Source of the DNA: JBJHDF01 sp050486405
Lineage (GTDB): Bacteria; Pseudomonadota; Gammaproteobacteria; Pseudomonadales; Cellvibrionaceae
DNA length: 64,000 bases
NCBI GenBank assembly: GCA_050486405.1
Contig: JBJHDF010000003.1
Span: 135,280 to 199,279, forward strand
Direction: 5' to 3'
Each line of letters starts with the position of its first letter. The stretch's first letter is position 1. This document shows, piece after piece, positions 31,436-40,409 of this stretch. Position numbers and translations under genes: made by a program. The notes beneath the pieces are model-generated. The model worked only from the letters and a program-made list of their open reading frames with translations. It was not told the DNA's origin and did no database searches.

Positions 31436-33433
31436 ATGCAATTTGTGCTATATCCGTACATGCAAAAACTGTTCTTATCCAAGCCTCCCAGTCAAAATCC
31501 ACGTCGGGCAGCCAGGCACCTGTGCTGGCTGCCGCTGGCCCTGGCTGCACTTCTGATCACCGGCTGCAGCAACGGCGATGCCCCTGCCACCCCGGCAGCA
31601 TCTTCGCCGCTGGCGGCGGACCCGCTGCCCGCCCCCCCCGGCGGCAGCCCCGATGACGGTTCCCAGATGGACAACCCCTTTCGCATCAACTACGCCGGCT
31701 ACCTGCCGCTGCAGGAAAAAATCGCCGTTTTTTTGAGCGATTCCGGCGAGCCCATCCAGTGGCAATTGCGCAACAGCCAGCATCAGGTAGTAGCCAGCGG
31801 GACCAGTGACGACTACCGGGAGAACGACCACGCCTCCGGCGACAGCTTCTTTCGCATCGACTTTTCCGGATTCACCGAGCCGGGAGAGGGGTATTACCTG
31901 GTGGTGGGCGAGCAGCGCTCACACAGTTTCGACCTGAGCAACGACCCCTACGGCGACCTGACGTTGGATGTATTCCGGTTCTTCAAGGACCACCGCCGCC
32001 ACGGCGACGTTTTCTCGCGCTCCGTCAACGACTGGACCGATCATGTGGTGTCTTTCGATTTCATTGCCGATGCCGGCGACCAGGGCTACTACCCGGTCAA
32101 CGCCGCCGAGGCCAAATGGAGCCTCATCAACCTGCTGGAAGTCTACCCGCAGATTAACGACTACTATGCCAAGCGCCGCGACGACATGGTCACCGTCTAC
32201 GATGAACTGGTGTTCTTCGCCGGCCCCATGTACCACCTGATCTTCCCCGGTGAAAAACTGGCCGTTGCCAAGCTGCACACCAACTCCAACGACGACTGGG
32301 CGCCCTGCACCGGCACCACCGGCACCGGCACCGAGTCCTGCATCTCCATGCCCGAAACCAAGGCCACCTTCTCCGTCGCCCGCAGTCTCGCCGCCATGGC
32401 CCGGCTGCACACCCGTTACGGCACGGAGGAAGAAACTGCCCAGGCCTGGGAAATGGCGCGCAGGGCCCTGCACAACGCCGAGACCGAGGAGCTCGTCTGT
32501 CTCGGCCCCGAATCCGTTGGTGGTGAAGGCGGCTACTACCCCAACAACGACAACTGGAGCCTCTGGCGCGAGCCGCGCACCCACCGGGACCCCTGCGCCG
32601 CCGGCCCCGAGGCGGACCCCACCAACGACAATGTCGCCGACGATCACTACTCCGCTCTGGTGGAACTCTATCTGACCGCCCGCCAATTGGGTTACAGCGA
32701 CGAAGCCCAACAGTTGGAAAAGAAAATGACCGAACACCCCCACCACTTGCGGGTGGACCAGTTCTGGTGGGGCGCGGTGGCGCCCGAGGGCACCCTGTCG
32801 CTGCTGGCGCACCGCCCCGAAGGGCTGAACCTGAGTCAGGCGGAAATCAACCTGTTCACCTACGCCGAAAAAGTGTTGGGGCATCAGCAGGTGGGCTATC
32901 CCGGCATCACCTTCGACGTGCAGTCCGAGCGCTGGAACAGCGGTGACCGCGATGAAGTGGACAACAACTTCCGCTGGGGCTCCAACCGCATGCAACTAAA
33001 CGACGCCCGCATTCTGATGCGCGCTGCCGACCTTCGACACGAACAGGGAGATCACCACAGCGCAGCCCGCTACACCAACGGCGCCCTGCGCGTACTGGAC
33101 CAGATGTTCGGCACCAACGCCGTGGCCCTGGCCATGGTGACCGCAGCGGACTATCCGCACATCCAGCACGCCGTCACCCGCACTCACGACCGGCTGGTCA
33201 GCGACAGTGTCAGTGGCAAGATGGTGCTGGGGCCCAACAACTGGACCAACTCCAACGACCCCCACATGCCAGCCTTCGGCACCCAACCGGGCATGAAGAT
33301 GTTCGCCCTCACCGGTACCGGCTGGGCGTCCAGGGAAATCTCCATCGACGGCAATGCCGCCCTGGTACCGGTCATGTACTTTGCCACCCAGGTGGCGCCG
33401 AGATACTTGGAAGCCGCTGCGGCAGCCCAGTAA
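31436..33433 (+). CDS. GH9 family glycoside hydrolase lipoprotein (cellulase-like)
   Basis: A 665-residue lipoprotein: the signal ends LALAALLITGC with lipid-modified C44. An Ala/Pro-rich linker is followed by an N-terminal Ig-like domain of the CelD_N type (about 80-170, FRINYAGYLPLQEKIAVFLSDS) and an (alpha/alpha)6 GH9 domain. The catalytic base region reads DFIADAGDQGYYPVN (DAGD at 212-215) and the catalytic acid region SREISIDGNAALV (E634), corresponding to the usual NExxxxxNAxL. There is no carbohydrate-binding module. A cell-bound periplasmic or surface beta-glucanase or glucosidase acting on cello- or mixed-linkage oligosaccharides is likely; exact specificity cannot be told. A second possible start is Met9. 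Confidence 0.85.
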   Translation: MQFVLYPYMQKLFLSKPPSQNPRRAARHLCWLPLALAALLITGCSNGDAPATPAASSPLAADPLPAPPGGSPDDGSQMDNPFRINYAGYLPLQEKIAVFLSDSGEPIQWQLRNSQHQVVASGTSDDYRENDHASGDSFFRIDFSGFTEPGEGYYLVVGEQRSHSFDLSNDPYGDLTLDVFRFFKDHRRHGDVFSRSVNDWTDHVVSFDFIADAGDQGYYPVNAAEAKWSLINLLEVYPQINDYYAKRRDDMVTVYDELVFFAGPMYHLIFPGEKLAVAKLHTNSNDDWAPCTGTTGTGTESCISMPETKATFSVARSLAAMARLHTRYGTEEETAQAWEMARRALHNAETEELVCLGPESVGGEGGYYPNNDNWSLWREPRTHRDPCAAGPEADPTNDNVADDHYSALVELYLTARQLGYSDEAQQLEKKMTEHPHHLRVDQFWWGAVAPEGTLSLLAHRPEGLNLSQAEINLFTYAEKVLGHQQVGYPGITFDVQSERWNSGDRDEVDNNFRWGSNRMQLNDARILMRAADLRHEQGDHHSAARYTNGALRVLDQMFGTNAVALAMVTAADYPHIQHAVTRTHDRLVSDSVSGKMVLGPNNWTNSNDPHMPAFGTQPGMKMFALTGTGWASREISIDGNAALVPVMYFATQVAPRYLEAAAAAQ

Positions 33434-33445
33434 AAAAATGACAGG

Positions 33446-34135
33446 TCAGCGCGGCGGGTCCACTGCACCCGCCGTGCTGTTGTTCACCCGGAACCAGCCC
33501 GCCAGGCTGTAACGGTTACGACGGGCCGGCAGTACTTCATGGGGAAATTCCTCACTGAGAAAAATCACCAGGGTGCCGTACTGCGGCAACACCCGCACCA
33601 GTTCGCTGCCCTGCTCCGTGTTGTCCTGCGCCGGCTCATAGAGCACCAGTTCACCGCCATCGCCAGCACCCCACTCCGGGTTCAGATACACCACCGTGGA
33701 CAGCACCCGGTTTGACTGGCCGCGAAAGGCATCCAGATGCTTTTTGTAAAAAGCCCCCGGTGCGTAACTGGCGTAGTGGCATTCGTAGTCAAACAAACCG
33801 AGAAAGAGGCGGCGGTTCAGGCTCACGCGCAACTCCTCGCTCCACTGCAGAAACTCCCGCGCGGCACCACTGCGCCCCTGCAGCCAGCAGATGCGATCCG
33901 AGCGCACAAACGGGTTCACCTGAAAGTCATCCTGCCGCCCTACCCCCGCAGCGTGAAACGCCTCTCTGCCGGCGTTCTGCAAATCCACAAACAACGCGTC
34001 CGCCAGCAGTGGCGACAGCGCGGCGGGAAACACGCCGTAGCCGTCCCGTTCCAGAGCCACGGCAATACGCTCGAACAGATCGCCACCCCCGGCACCGGGA
34101 CCGCGATCAGGAAAAGGGGCAGTGGGTGAGAGCAT
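33446..34135 (-). CDS. 2OG-Fe(II) oxygenase (prolyl 4-hydroxylase-like)
   Basis: A 229-residue double-stranded beta-helix oxygenase. Iron ligands are seen as HLDAF (H and D in YKKHLDAFRGQSNRVLS) and the distal His in EEFPHEVLPARRNRYSLAGWFR, where the Arg of RNRYSLAGWFR binds 2-oxoglutarate. VVYLNPEWGAGDGGELVLY is typical of SM-20/P4Hc proteins. Such proteins may hydroxylate ribosomal or EF-Tu residues in bacteria; the target here is unknown. It converges with the GH9 gene (12 bases between stops). Confidence 0.88.
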   Translation of the reverse strand: MLSPTAPFPDRGPGAGGGDLFERIAVALERDGYGVFPAALSPLLADALFVDLQNAGREAFHAAGVGRQDDFQVNPFVRSDRICWLQGRSGAAREFLQWSEELRVSLNRRLFLGLFDYECHYASYAPGAFYKKHLDAFRGQSNRVLSTVVYLNPEWGAGDGGELVLYEPAQDNTEQGSELVRVLPQYGTLVIFLSEEFPHEVLPARRNRYSLAGWFRVNNSTAGAVDPPR

Positions 34136-34215
34136 GGAGGAACTCTTAGGGAGAGGCGGGTATGATAGAGGGAAAAGTGAAAAGGGAAAAGAGTGACTGA
34201 CCGAAGAGGCTTGGC

Positions 34216-34479
34216 GTGCGGAATTTTTGGCTGGGGTTAAAAATGCATTATACGGCGCCGCTGGATGCCAGTTTCAGGCAGTTTCGCCTGGGGTTTGCAC
34301 TCTTCTTTCTCGGGCTGGTGATTCTCTACGCCGGTCAGCAGTTACTGGAGCCCTCCCTGGCCCAGGAACTGGTGACGCTGTTGGCCCTGCTGGTGGGCGG
34401 GGCCGGGTTTGTGGTAGCCATGCTGGCCCAGGTGCGGATGGTCATCAGCCGTATATTGCGCTTCTTTCTCGACCGATAA
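34216..34479 (+). CDS. Small membrane protein of unknown function
   Basis: An 87-residue protein with two hydrophobic helices (FALFFLGLVILYAGQQLL and LVTLLALLVGGAGFVVAMLAQVRM) and a short basic end. GTG 34216 is chosen because AAGAGG lies about seven bases before it; an ATG at 34243 in the same frame is an alternative. It resembles short two-helix proteins of marine gammaproteobacteria, no named family. It converges with the serine hydrolase gene. Confidence 0.6.
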   Translation: MRNFWLGLKMHYTAPLDASFRQFRLGFALFFLGLVILYAGQQLLEPSLAQELVTLLALLVGGAGFVVAMLAQVRMVISRILRFFLDR

Positions 34480-34491
34480 ACCATCCCGCAC

Positions 34492-36378
34492 TCAGTGCCG
34501 GCCCGTCTGCTGCTCCAGGTCGTCGATTCGCCCCTCGTCCTCATCCGGCGACGGCACATGGTGGTTGCGATCGATGCCCGGATCATAGGGGTGACCCGAA
34601 GGTGCCTGGAACGCCAGCGCCGTCAGGAAGTCCAGGTCGCTGTCGTTGTAGACGATGGCCAGGCCGCGACCGTCCATAACGGAGCCCTCGTCGCCTTCCG
34701 GTGAGCCGGTCTGAGCCAGCAGCGATGACGGATTTTCCGGCTCGGGGATCAGCGGATTGCGCAACAGCAACTCGATGGCATCGGCCATGCCCTGCAGGTT
34801 GGCGTACTCGGAGTTGGACATCAACACAATGCCCAGCTTGCCCACATTGGGGTCCAGCCCCTGGGGAAAAAGCACCAGCCGGCTGCGCGCCGCTTCCTGC
34901 CGACCATTGTGCGCAACGCGCCTTTCGCCACTGCGAATATCGGTGTTGAAACCCAGTGCATAGCCGGTTGCCGGCGTTGCCGTGCCTTCCACTATGCCCT
35001 GCTGGGGCGTCCACAGCTGATTGGTGGCGGCCTGACTGAGAAAGCGGTTGTTCAGCAACCCCTCCGCGTACAGCGCCATGTCCGCCGCCGTGGAGATAAA
35101 ACCACCGCCCGGCGTTTTCCAGCTGACATCGCCGATGGGATCCCGGGGCAAAATATCGTCGGTGTCGCTGTTCCGGTAGTAACCGGTGGCGCGGTATTCC
35201 GGAGTCTGGTAGGGCTGATTGGCAAACACCGGGTTATAGATATCGTCCGGGTGCAGGTACTTCATCGCCACTGGATGGGTTTTAGTAACCACATTCTGAT
35301 AAATGTAATTCCAGTAACCGCCGGGGAGCAGTTCTTCCAGAACCGTGCCCATCATATTGAAACCGAAGCTGGAATAGTTGTAGCGATCGCCCGGTTCAAA
35401 CAGTAGCGGATTGCCGGTGACGTGATTCACCGCCCAACCGAAACCTTCAAAACTCATCTTCTGCGCCTCGGAGGGGACACCCGAGGGATGATTGGGGTCG
35501 CGCTCGCCGTAGTGCATCATGCCCGAGCGGTTGGACAGCAGCAGACGCGGGGTAATCTGGCGGCTGGTGGGCAGCAAAGAAATCAGTGGCTGGGGCCAGG
35601 CACCGTCGTCGCTCGCGGTTTGTCCATTCCAGTTGGTGTAGAAGGCATTGGGCAGATCAAAGGTGCAATTGCTCAGGGTACCCGGCGTACAGCCTCGGTA
35701 GGCGGGCGCTTCCGAGATGGCTTGATCCAGGTCCAGCAACGCCGTGGGACCACCGGGGCCAACAACACCGCCCAGGTCGCCATGAACCTGGGCCGCGTGC
35801 ACTGCCGCCACGCCGGTGAGCGTTTTGGATACAGACGCCCAGCGAAAACGGGTACGCTGACCGCGCACCTGCTCCGGCGGCGCATTGTCCAGCGCCTCAG
35901 GGAAGCCCCTGGCCCAGCCGTAACCTTTCACGTACACCAAATTGCCCTGCCAGACGATACCCAGACCGATACCGGCAATACCCTCGTCACACATGCGGGT
36001 GCGAACGGCCGCATCAATGCGGCGGATCATCTTGGTGCCGTCGGCGTGCAGCAGACTGTCGAAAGGACCGCCCAGTTGCAGAAACGCCTGCTGGTCGGTC
36101 TCGTTGGGCAGCGCCGCCAGACAGGGGTCGGTGGGAACGGGAATAAACCCACCGGAGCTGGAGGAACTCGAAGAGCTGGAAGAACTGGAGGAACTGGAAC
36201 TGGGGTCGGCAATGGAGCCGGAGCTGGAACCACCAGAACTGGAAGATCCGCTGGAACTGGAAGCACTGACCTCGGTGCCGGAACTGGAACCAGAGCCGCC
36301 GCAGGCGGAGAGAATCAGGGTCAGCAGAAGCGCTGCCGAAGCCGTGCCCTTGCTGTTTCGAGCGCTGTAGCTATTCAT
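34492..36378 (-). CDS. Serine hydrolase lipoprotein, class C beta-lactamase fold, with poly-Ser linker
   Basis: A 628-residue lipoprotein. ATG 36378 (GAGGA seven bases before) opens a signal ending LILSACGGS, with C26 the lipid-modified residue. A serine/glycine linker of about 50 residues follows, typical of Cellvibrionales exported enzymes. The hydrolase domain has the SxxK motif SVSK (about S182-K185 in RWASVSKTLTG) and a YxS motif in DRYNYSSFGFNMMG; a third motif may be the HNGR of RRVAHNGRQEAARS. These belong to the beta-lactamase/DD-peptidase/esterase (EstB) group. Extra inserts (PGTLSNCTFDLPNAFYTNW) distinguish it from true beta-lactamases, so an esterase or peptidase is more likely than antibiotic resistance. 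Confidence 0.87.
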   Translation of the reverse strand: MNSYSARNSKGTASAALLLTLILSACGGSGSSSGTEVSASSSSGSSSSGGSSSGSIADPSSSSSSSSSSSSSSSSGGFIPVPTDPCLAALPNETDQQAFLQLGGPFDSLLHADGTKMIRRIDAAVRTRMCDEGIAGIGLGIVWQGNLVYVKGYGWARGFPEALDNAPPEQVRGQRTRFRWASVSKTLTGVAAVHAAQVHGDLGGVVGPGGPTALLDLDQAISEAPAYRGCTPGTLSNCTFDLPNAFYTNWNGQTASDDGAWPQPLISLLPTSRQITPRLLLSNRSGMMHYGERDPNHPSGVPSEAQKMSFEGFGWAVNHVTGNPLLFEPGDRYNYSSFGFNMMGTVLEELLPGGYWNYIYQNVVTKTHPVAMKYLHPDDIYNPVFANQPYQTPEYRATGYYRNSDTDDILPRDPIGDVSWKTPGGGFISTAADMALYAEGLLNNRFLSQAATNQLWTPQQGIVEGTATPATGYALGFNTDIRSGERRVAHNGRQEAARSRLVLFPQGLDPNVGKLGIVLMSNSEYANLQGMADAIELLLRNPLIPEPENPSSLLAQTGSPEGDEGSVMDGRGLAIVYNDSDLDFLTALAFQAPSGHPYDPGIDRNHHVPSPDEDEGRIDDLEQQTGRH

Positions 36379-36497
36379 GTTGCCGTCCTCAAAGGAGTGG
36401 TTGGTATCCCGTGAGTGGCATGCAACAGGTCTGCGGTTCAGAAGCAATGCGGACTTGCATCACAATCACGATGATCCGGCGGGATCAGACGCATACA

Positions 36498-37328
36498 TCA
36501 ATCGCCAAGGCGATCCGGCAGGCGGCGCAAAGGGTAAATATCGTAACGACTGGTTTTGCCATCCATTTGCAAGCCGGGGGCGGGGCCAGGCAGCGGCGGC
36601 GCCTTGCGCGGGCGCTTCACCAGTACCCGATAGCGGGCCTTGTCCAGCGCCAGGGCCAGTAACTGATCGGCGTCCTGATCGCCACCCACCAGTGTATGGA
36701 AGTACTCCATTTCCTTTTTTACTCTGGCCGACTTGCCGCGCTCGGGAAACATCGGGTCCAGGTAGACGACATCCGGGCACTCCTCCCCGGACAGCTGTGC
36801 CAGATAGTCCCGCGCATCGGCCCTGTGCAGGGCCATGCGACTGACGATCCGCCGCAGCTCATCGTCGCCGGATGCAACCGCCCGGGCCAGACCATCGGCC
36901 AGCAGAGCGTGTACCACACCGGTGCGCTCCAACAGGGCGACCGGGCAACCCAGCGTGGCCAGCACAAAAGCATCGCGGCCCAGACCGGCAGTGGCGTCCA
37001 GCACACTGGGATAGACCCCGGCCTTCACCCCCACTGCCCGGGCAATCATCTGCCCCTTGCCGCCGCCAAAGCGTCGGCGGTGGTCCACTGCGCCACTGGC
37101 AAAATCCACCCGGACTGGGCCAGGAGCCGGTTTGCCGGTCTGCTGCAGGGTCAGGCCCTGATCGTCGCACAAGAGCACAAAAGGCGGCTCAGTCAGTGCC
37201 GACGGCGCCAATCCCAGCAATAATTCCACCCCCAGTTCACGGGCCAGTGCCGCCGCCCTGGCGCTGTGGGCCGGCGATGTGCTCAGCACGGCGTAGGGTG
37301 CCGAGCGCTCCGACTGCGCCGATTTCAC
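36498..37328 (-). CDS. rsmJ: 16S rRNA m2G1516 methyltransferase RsmJ
   Basis: A 276-residue SAM-dependent methyltransferase for G1516 of 16S rRNA. It shows VDFASGAVDHRRRFGGGKGQMIARAVG, the SAM motif I SVLDATAGLGRDAFVLATLG, and the catalytic/recognition segment PDVVYLDPMFPERGKSARVKKEM that is diagnostic for RsmJ (YhiQ). The C-terminus carries VKRPRKAPPLPG and SRYDIYPL. The SUKH-like gene lies immediately upstream on the same strand with a four-base gap, so the two are probably co-transcribed. Confidence 0.94.
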   Translation of the reverse strand: MKSAQSERSAPYAVLSTSPAHSARAAALARELGVELLLGLAPSALTEPPFVLLCDDQGLTLQQTGKPAPGPVRVDFASGAVDHRRRFGGGKGQMIARAVGVKAGVYPSVLDATAGLGRDAFVLATLGCPVALLERTGVVHALLADGLARAVASGDDELRRIVSRMALHRADARDYLAQLSGEECPDVVYLDPMFPERGKSARVKKEMEYFHTLVGGDQDADQLLALALDKARYRVLVKRPRKAPPLPGPAPGLQMDGKTSRYDIYPLRRLPDRLGD

Positions 37329-37332
37329 CCGA

Positions 37333-37746
37333 TCAGTCTCCGGTCTTCAGCCAAACGTCCTCGGCCCAGGCCCACACCGATTCCCATTCCTCATCGTCGA
37401 ACTCACCATCGCGCCAGTAATTGACTTCCCCCTGGGAGGTGACGCAGTAGTAACCACCGTCGGCATAACACAGGGGCAACAGGTGCCGGGGCAGCCCTTC
37501 GTCCCAAGCCTGGGCGGCCACTTCCGATAGGTAGGTGTGCGACTGGGCATCGGCGGCGGTTACCGGCTCCAGGGTGCCGTACACCACGTCGCTGACTTCC
37601 AGCAGAAAGCGGCGCATATCCCGGGGGATGGGCAACAGCAGTTCCTCTTCCACCTCCACCAGGCGGTCCTCGTCCGGCAGTTCCAGGGGCACCGGCACCC
37701 GCTGCTGCCGTTGGCGCAGCAAATCGATCACTTCGTCGTCTGTCAT
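37333..37746 (-). CDS. SMI1/KNR4 (SUKH) family protein
   Basis: A 137-residue acidic protein. It shows the SUKH core: VEVEEELLLPIPRDMRRFLLEVSDVVYGTLEPV, then LPLCYADGGYYCVTSQGEVNYW, and EEWESVWAWAEDVWLK. SUKH proteins often act as immunity proteins in polymorphic toxin systems, but many are housekeeping or stray. No toxin gene adjoins this one; it precedes rsmJ by four bases, a placement seen in other marine gammaproteobacteria, so a toxin-immunity role is not supported here. Confidence 0.8.
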   Translation of the reverse strand: MTDDEVIDLLRQRQQRVPVPLELPDEDRLVEVEEELLLPIPRDMRRFLLEVSDVVYGTLEPVTAADAQSHTYLSEVAAQAWDEGLPRHLLPLCYADGGYYCVTSQGEVNYWRDGEFDDEEWESVWAWAEDVWLKTGD

Positions 37747-37916
37747 GATGTTACCCCCCAGGGTTTATCCACGCTTTGTGAGCCAATCGGCAACCTCTAG
37801 CGCGCCCATCTACTAATCTGAAACGTATATACCTAAATACCAAAGGCCACCCCGCCAATATCGGGCGAGACAGTTTAAGGGACGGTGGCAATATAACCCA
37901 ACCCCCGGGGAAGCGA

Positions 37917-39365
37917 ATGTCCAGATTGCGATTAATTTTCCTGCTGTTGGCCGGTTTTCTGATTGTCGGCTGCGGTGCCGATAGCGGGATTCAGGATCAA
38001 CCCCCAGGCACCGAGCCACCCGCCCAGACACCCGGACCGGAGCCAGAGCCCGACCCGACACCACCCGAAGCACCCGCACCTGAGCCGGAACCCGCTCCAG
38101 TACCCACGCCGGAACCGCCGCCACCGCCCCCCCCGGCACCGACACCGGAACCCCCACCATCGCCCGCGCCGGAACCCCCTCCAGCACCCGCGCCGGAACC
38201 GCCGCCACCGCCCCCCCCGGCACCGACACCGGAACCCCCACCATCGCCCGCGCCGGAACCCCCTCCAGCACCCGCGCCGGAACCGGAACCCGCGCCACCG
38301 CCAGACCCGCCGGCCGCCCCTTCCAGTCTGACTGTGGTCAAGATCGGAAGCCGGCAGGTAATTCTCGAGTGGAACAATGTCCCCGGTGCCACCAGCTACA
38401 GTGTTTACTACGCAACCCAATCGGGATTTTTCCCCAACGGCACCCGAATTCAGGGCCTGACATCTCCGGCAACCATCGGCGGCCTGAATAACAACACCAG
38501 CTACCACTTTGTGGTCACCGCAAGCAACGCCGGCGGCGAAAGTGGTCCCAGCAGCCAGGCCGGCGCCATGCCCAGCGAAAGGGAACCCACAGCGAATGAG
38601 GTGCGAATGATTGAATTGGTCAACCGCGCCCGGTTTGATCCCGAGGCGGAGGTGGCGCGCAACAATCAAGTGAACTCGGTAAATGAGGGCACGCCAAGCG
38701 GCTGTACAATTACCCCAGCGCAAAAAGCACCGCTGGCCTTTAATCAGTTGCTGCTGGACGCCGCCGAGAACCACAGCCACTGGATGCTGGCCAACGACAC
38801 CTTCAGTCATACCGGCGTCAACGGCAGCAACCCAGGCAACCGCGTGACCGCCGCTGGCTACAGTTGGAGCTGGGTCGGTGAAAACCTCGCGGTATCGTCA
38901 ACGCTGAATATCGACCATCAGCACAACGGGCTGTTCGCATCCCCCGGGCACCGCTGCAATATTCTCCACGAACAGTTCCGGGAAATCGGTGTCGGACAGG
39001 ACTTTGGTCCGTTCACGTTTACACAAGGCGTTTTCCATTCATCCATGGTGACCCAGAAATACGCCCGCCCTTCCAGCGGCAGCTTTTTTATCACTGGCGT
39101 GGTCTACCAGGACAACAACAGCAATGGCATCTACGATCAGAATGAGGGCATTGCCAACGTTGTGGTAAACGTCAACGGCACCAACCACCTTGCCTACACC
39201 AGCGGTATCTACTCGGTGCCGGTCGGCAACAATAACACCTACACCATCACCTTCAGCGGCGGCGCGCTGCCAGAGCCGGTGGCTACGGATGTGACAATTA
39301 ACGGTCGCAACGTCAAGGTGGATGCCGTGGTCAGCGGCGGCAGCGTCGATCTGGTGGTCTGGTAA
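37917..39365 (+). CDS. Lipoprotein with Pro-rich linker, fibronectin type III and CAP (SCP/PR1) domains
   Basis: A 482-residue lipoprotein: the signal ends FLIVGC. Residues about 28-135 form a Pro/Glu/Ala linker built from tandem repeats. A fibronectin type III domain follows (about 138-225, PSSLTVVKIGSRQVILEWNNVPGATSYSVYY), then a CAP domain (about 230-385) with HSHWMLANDTFSHTG, GENLAV and GHRCNILHEQFREIGVG, which carry the His/Glu residues of the CAP cavity. The C-terminus holds a SdrD/CNA-B-like segment (ITGVVYQDNNSNGIYDQNEGIANVVV). Bacterial CAP proteins are mostly uncharacterised surface or secreted proteins; a structural or ligand-binding surface role is likely. Confidence 0.86.
   Translation: MSRLRLIFLLLAGFLIVGCGADSGIQDQPPGTEPPAQTPGPEPEPDPTPPEAPAPEPEPAPVPTPEPPPPPPPAPTPEPPPSPAPEPPPAPAPEPPPPPPPAPTPEPPPSPAPEPPPAPAPEPEPAPPPDPPAAPSSLTVVKIGSRQVILEWNNVPGATSYSVYYATQSGFFPNGTRIQGLTSPATIGGLNNNTSYHFVVTASNAGGESGPSSQAGAMPSEREPTANEVRMIELVNRARFDPEAEVARNNQVNSVNEGTPSGCTITPAQKAPLAFNQLLLDAAENHSHWMLANDTFSHTGVNGSNPGNRVTAAGYSWSWVGENLAVSSTLNIDHQHNGLFASPGHRCNILHEQFREIGVGQDFGPFTFTQGVFHSSMVTQKYARPSSGSFFITGVVYQDNNSNGIYDQNEGIANVVVNVNGTNHLAYTSGIYSVPVGNNNTYTITFSGGALPEPVATDVTINGRNVKVDAVVSGGSVDLVVW
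38107..38274 (+). repeat. Two exact 84-base tandem repeats coding the Pro-rich linker
   Basis: 38107-38190 and 38191-38274 appear identical base for base, each coding 28 residues rich in PEPPP and PAP. A few bases of a third copy follow. Exact identity at nucleotide level indicates a recent duplication, so copy number may vary between strains. Confidence 0.85.
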
Positions 39366-39374
39366 TCTGGTTAT

Positions 39375-40409
39375 TCAACGAACAACAGCGATTTCATCCC
39401 GCAGCGCCTCCAGAGCGCCGCGGGCGTTGGCGATATAGGCATTCATTACCAGCGAGTGGTTGGCCAGCAGGCCGAAGCCCCTGCCGTTGAGAATTACCGG
39501 GCTGCGCAGCGGCTGCTGGGTGGCCTGCAGTTGCACGATCATATCCGCCAGGTGTGTCCGTGCTTCGCCACCATCGAGCACCGTGTCGAAATCCCGCTCT
39601 ACCGCCTGCAATAGATGAATCAGCGCCCAGGCGCTGCCCCGGGCCTCAAAGAAAATATCGTCCAGTTCGTGCCAGGGGGTGCGCCCGGCGGGCATGTCCT
39701 CCCCGGCGTAAAGGGTGGCTTCACCGACGCTGGCACTGAGCCGGCGCGAGAGGCTGTGCAGGCGCCGGTCCACCCGGACCAGCCAGTCGTCCAGGGCTCC
39801 CGCACTGGCGTCGAAGCGGGTTTCCCGGTCTGCCGGGTCCGCCAGCCGGGTCAGGTATTCGCGCAGGTGGGCCTTGCCCTCCCGGTAGCGCGATTCGGTA
39901 GTGGGCATGATCCAGCTGGTAGCGCTGAAACGAAAGCGGGACAGAGCCAGAGCCAGATCGCCGTCGGATTCGTCGCCATCGGGGTGCCCCATGACCTCCA
40001 CCAGAGAGCGATTCATATCCCGAATCTGGCGCAGTACACCCTGCTCCCAGTTGGGCATGTTGTCCAGCCAGACACCGGGCGGCATCAGATCGTTGCTCAG
40101 ATAGCCACCGGGCTTGTTGAGCAGTACGTCACCCAAACCGACCAACGTCGCCACCGTCGACGCGCCAGTCACCGGTTCGCGCTCCAGCAGTTGCAACTGC
40201 GCCTGGGTGTAGTCGTCCACATCAAAGGGGGCGGGACTGCGGCTCCAGTAGATACCCAGCGCGACGACCAGCAGCAGCCAGACGCCCAGCGCTGCCAGCC
40301 CCAGACGCCAGAAGAGGCTGCCGCAGATGTCTTCGCGCAGGTCGGCCACAAAATCCTTTAGCCGGCGCTGAACACCGAGCCACCAATGTTTGATGCGCGA
40401 TGCTGTCAC
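39375..40409 (-). CDS. DUF2333 family membrane protein
   Basis: A 344-residue protein with one N-terminal membrane helix (LGLAALGVWLLLVVALGIYWSRSP) and a large, probably periplasmic, alpha-helical domain. Family features are LLNKPGGYLSNDLMPPGVWLDNMPNWEQGVLRQIRDMNRSL and DIFFEARGSAWALIHLLQAVERDF. The function is unknown. Its start overlaps the stop of the PCu(A)C gene by four bases, so the two genes are co-translated. Confidence 0.88.
   Translation of the reverse strand: MTASRIKHWWLGVQRRLKDFVADLREDICGSLFWRLGLAALGVWLLLVVALGIYWSRSPAPFDVDDYTQAQLQLLEREPVTGASTVATLVGLGDVLLNKPGGYLSNDLMPPGVWLDNMPNWEQGVLRQIRDMNRSLVEVMGHPDGDESDGDLALALSRFRFSATSWIMPTTESRYREGKAHLREYLTRLADPADRETRFDASAGALDDWLVRVDRRLHSLSRRLSASVGEATLYAGEDMPAGRTPWHELDDIFFEARGSAWALIHLLQAVERDFDTVLDGGEARTHLADMIVQLQATQQPLRSPVILNGRGFGLLANHSLVMNAYIANARGALEALRDEIAVVR

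Noticed and set aside
36160..36335. Simple-sequence tract that could be a phase-variable microsatellite in the serine hydrolase gene
   Set aside because: The Ser/Gly codons are mixed (TCC, AGC, AGT, GGC) and do not form a pure short tandem run, so slippage-driven frameshifting is unlikely.
34492..36378. Antibiotic-resistance beta-lactamase
   Set aside because: The SxxK fold is shared with esterases and peptidases; the long poly-Ser linker, large size and inserts do not match class C beta-lactamases.
37333..37746. SUKH gene as immunity protein of a polymorphic toxin
   Set aside because: No toxin, Rhs or CDI gene is nearby and the gene is coupled to rsmJ, so a toxin-immunity role is unsupported.
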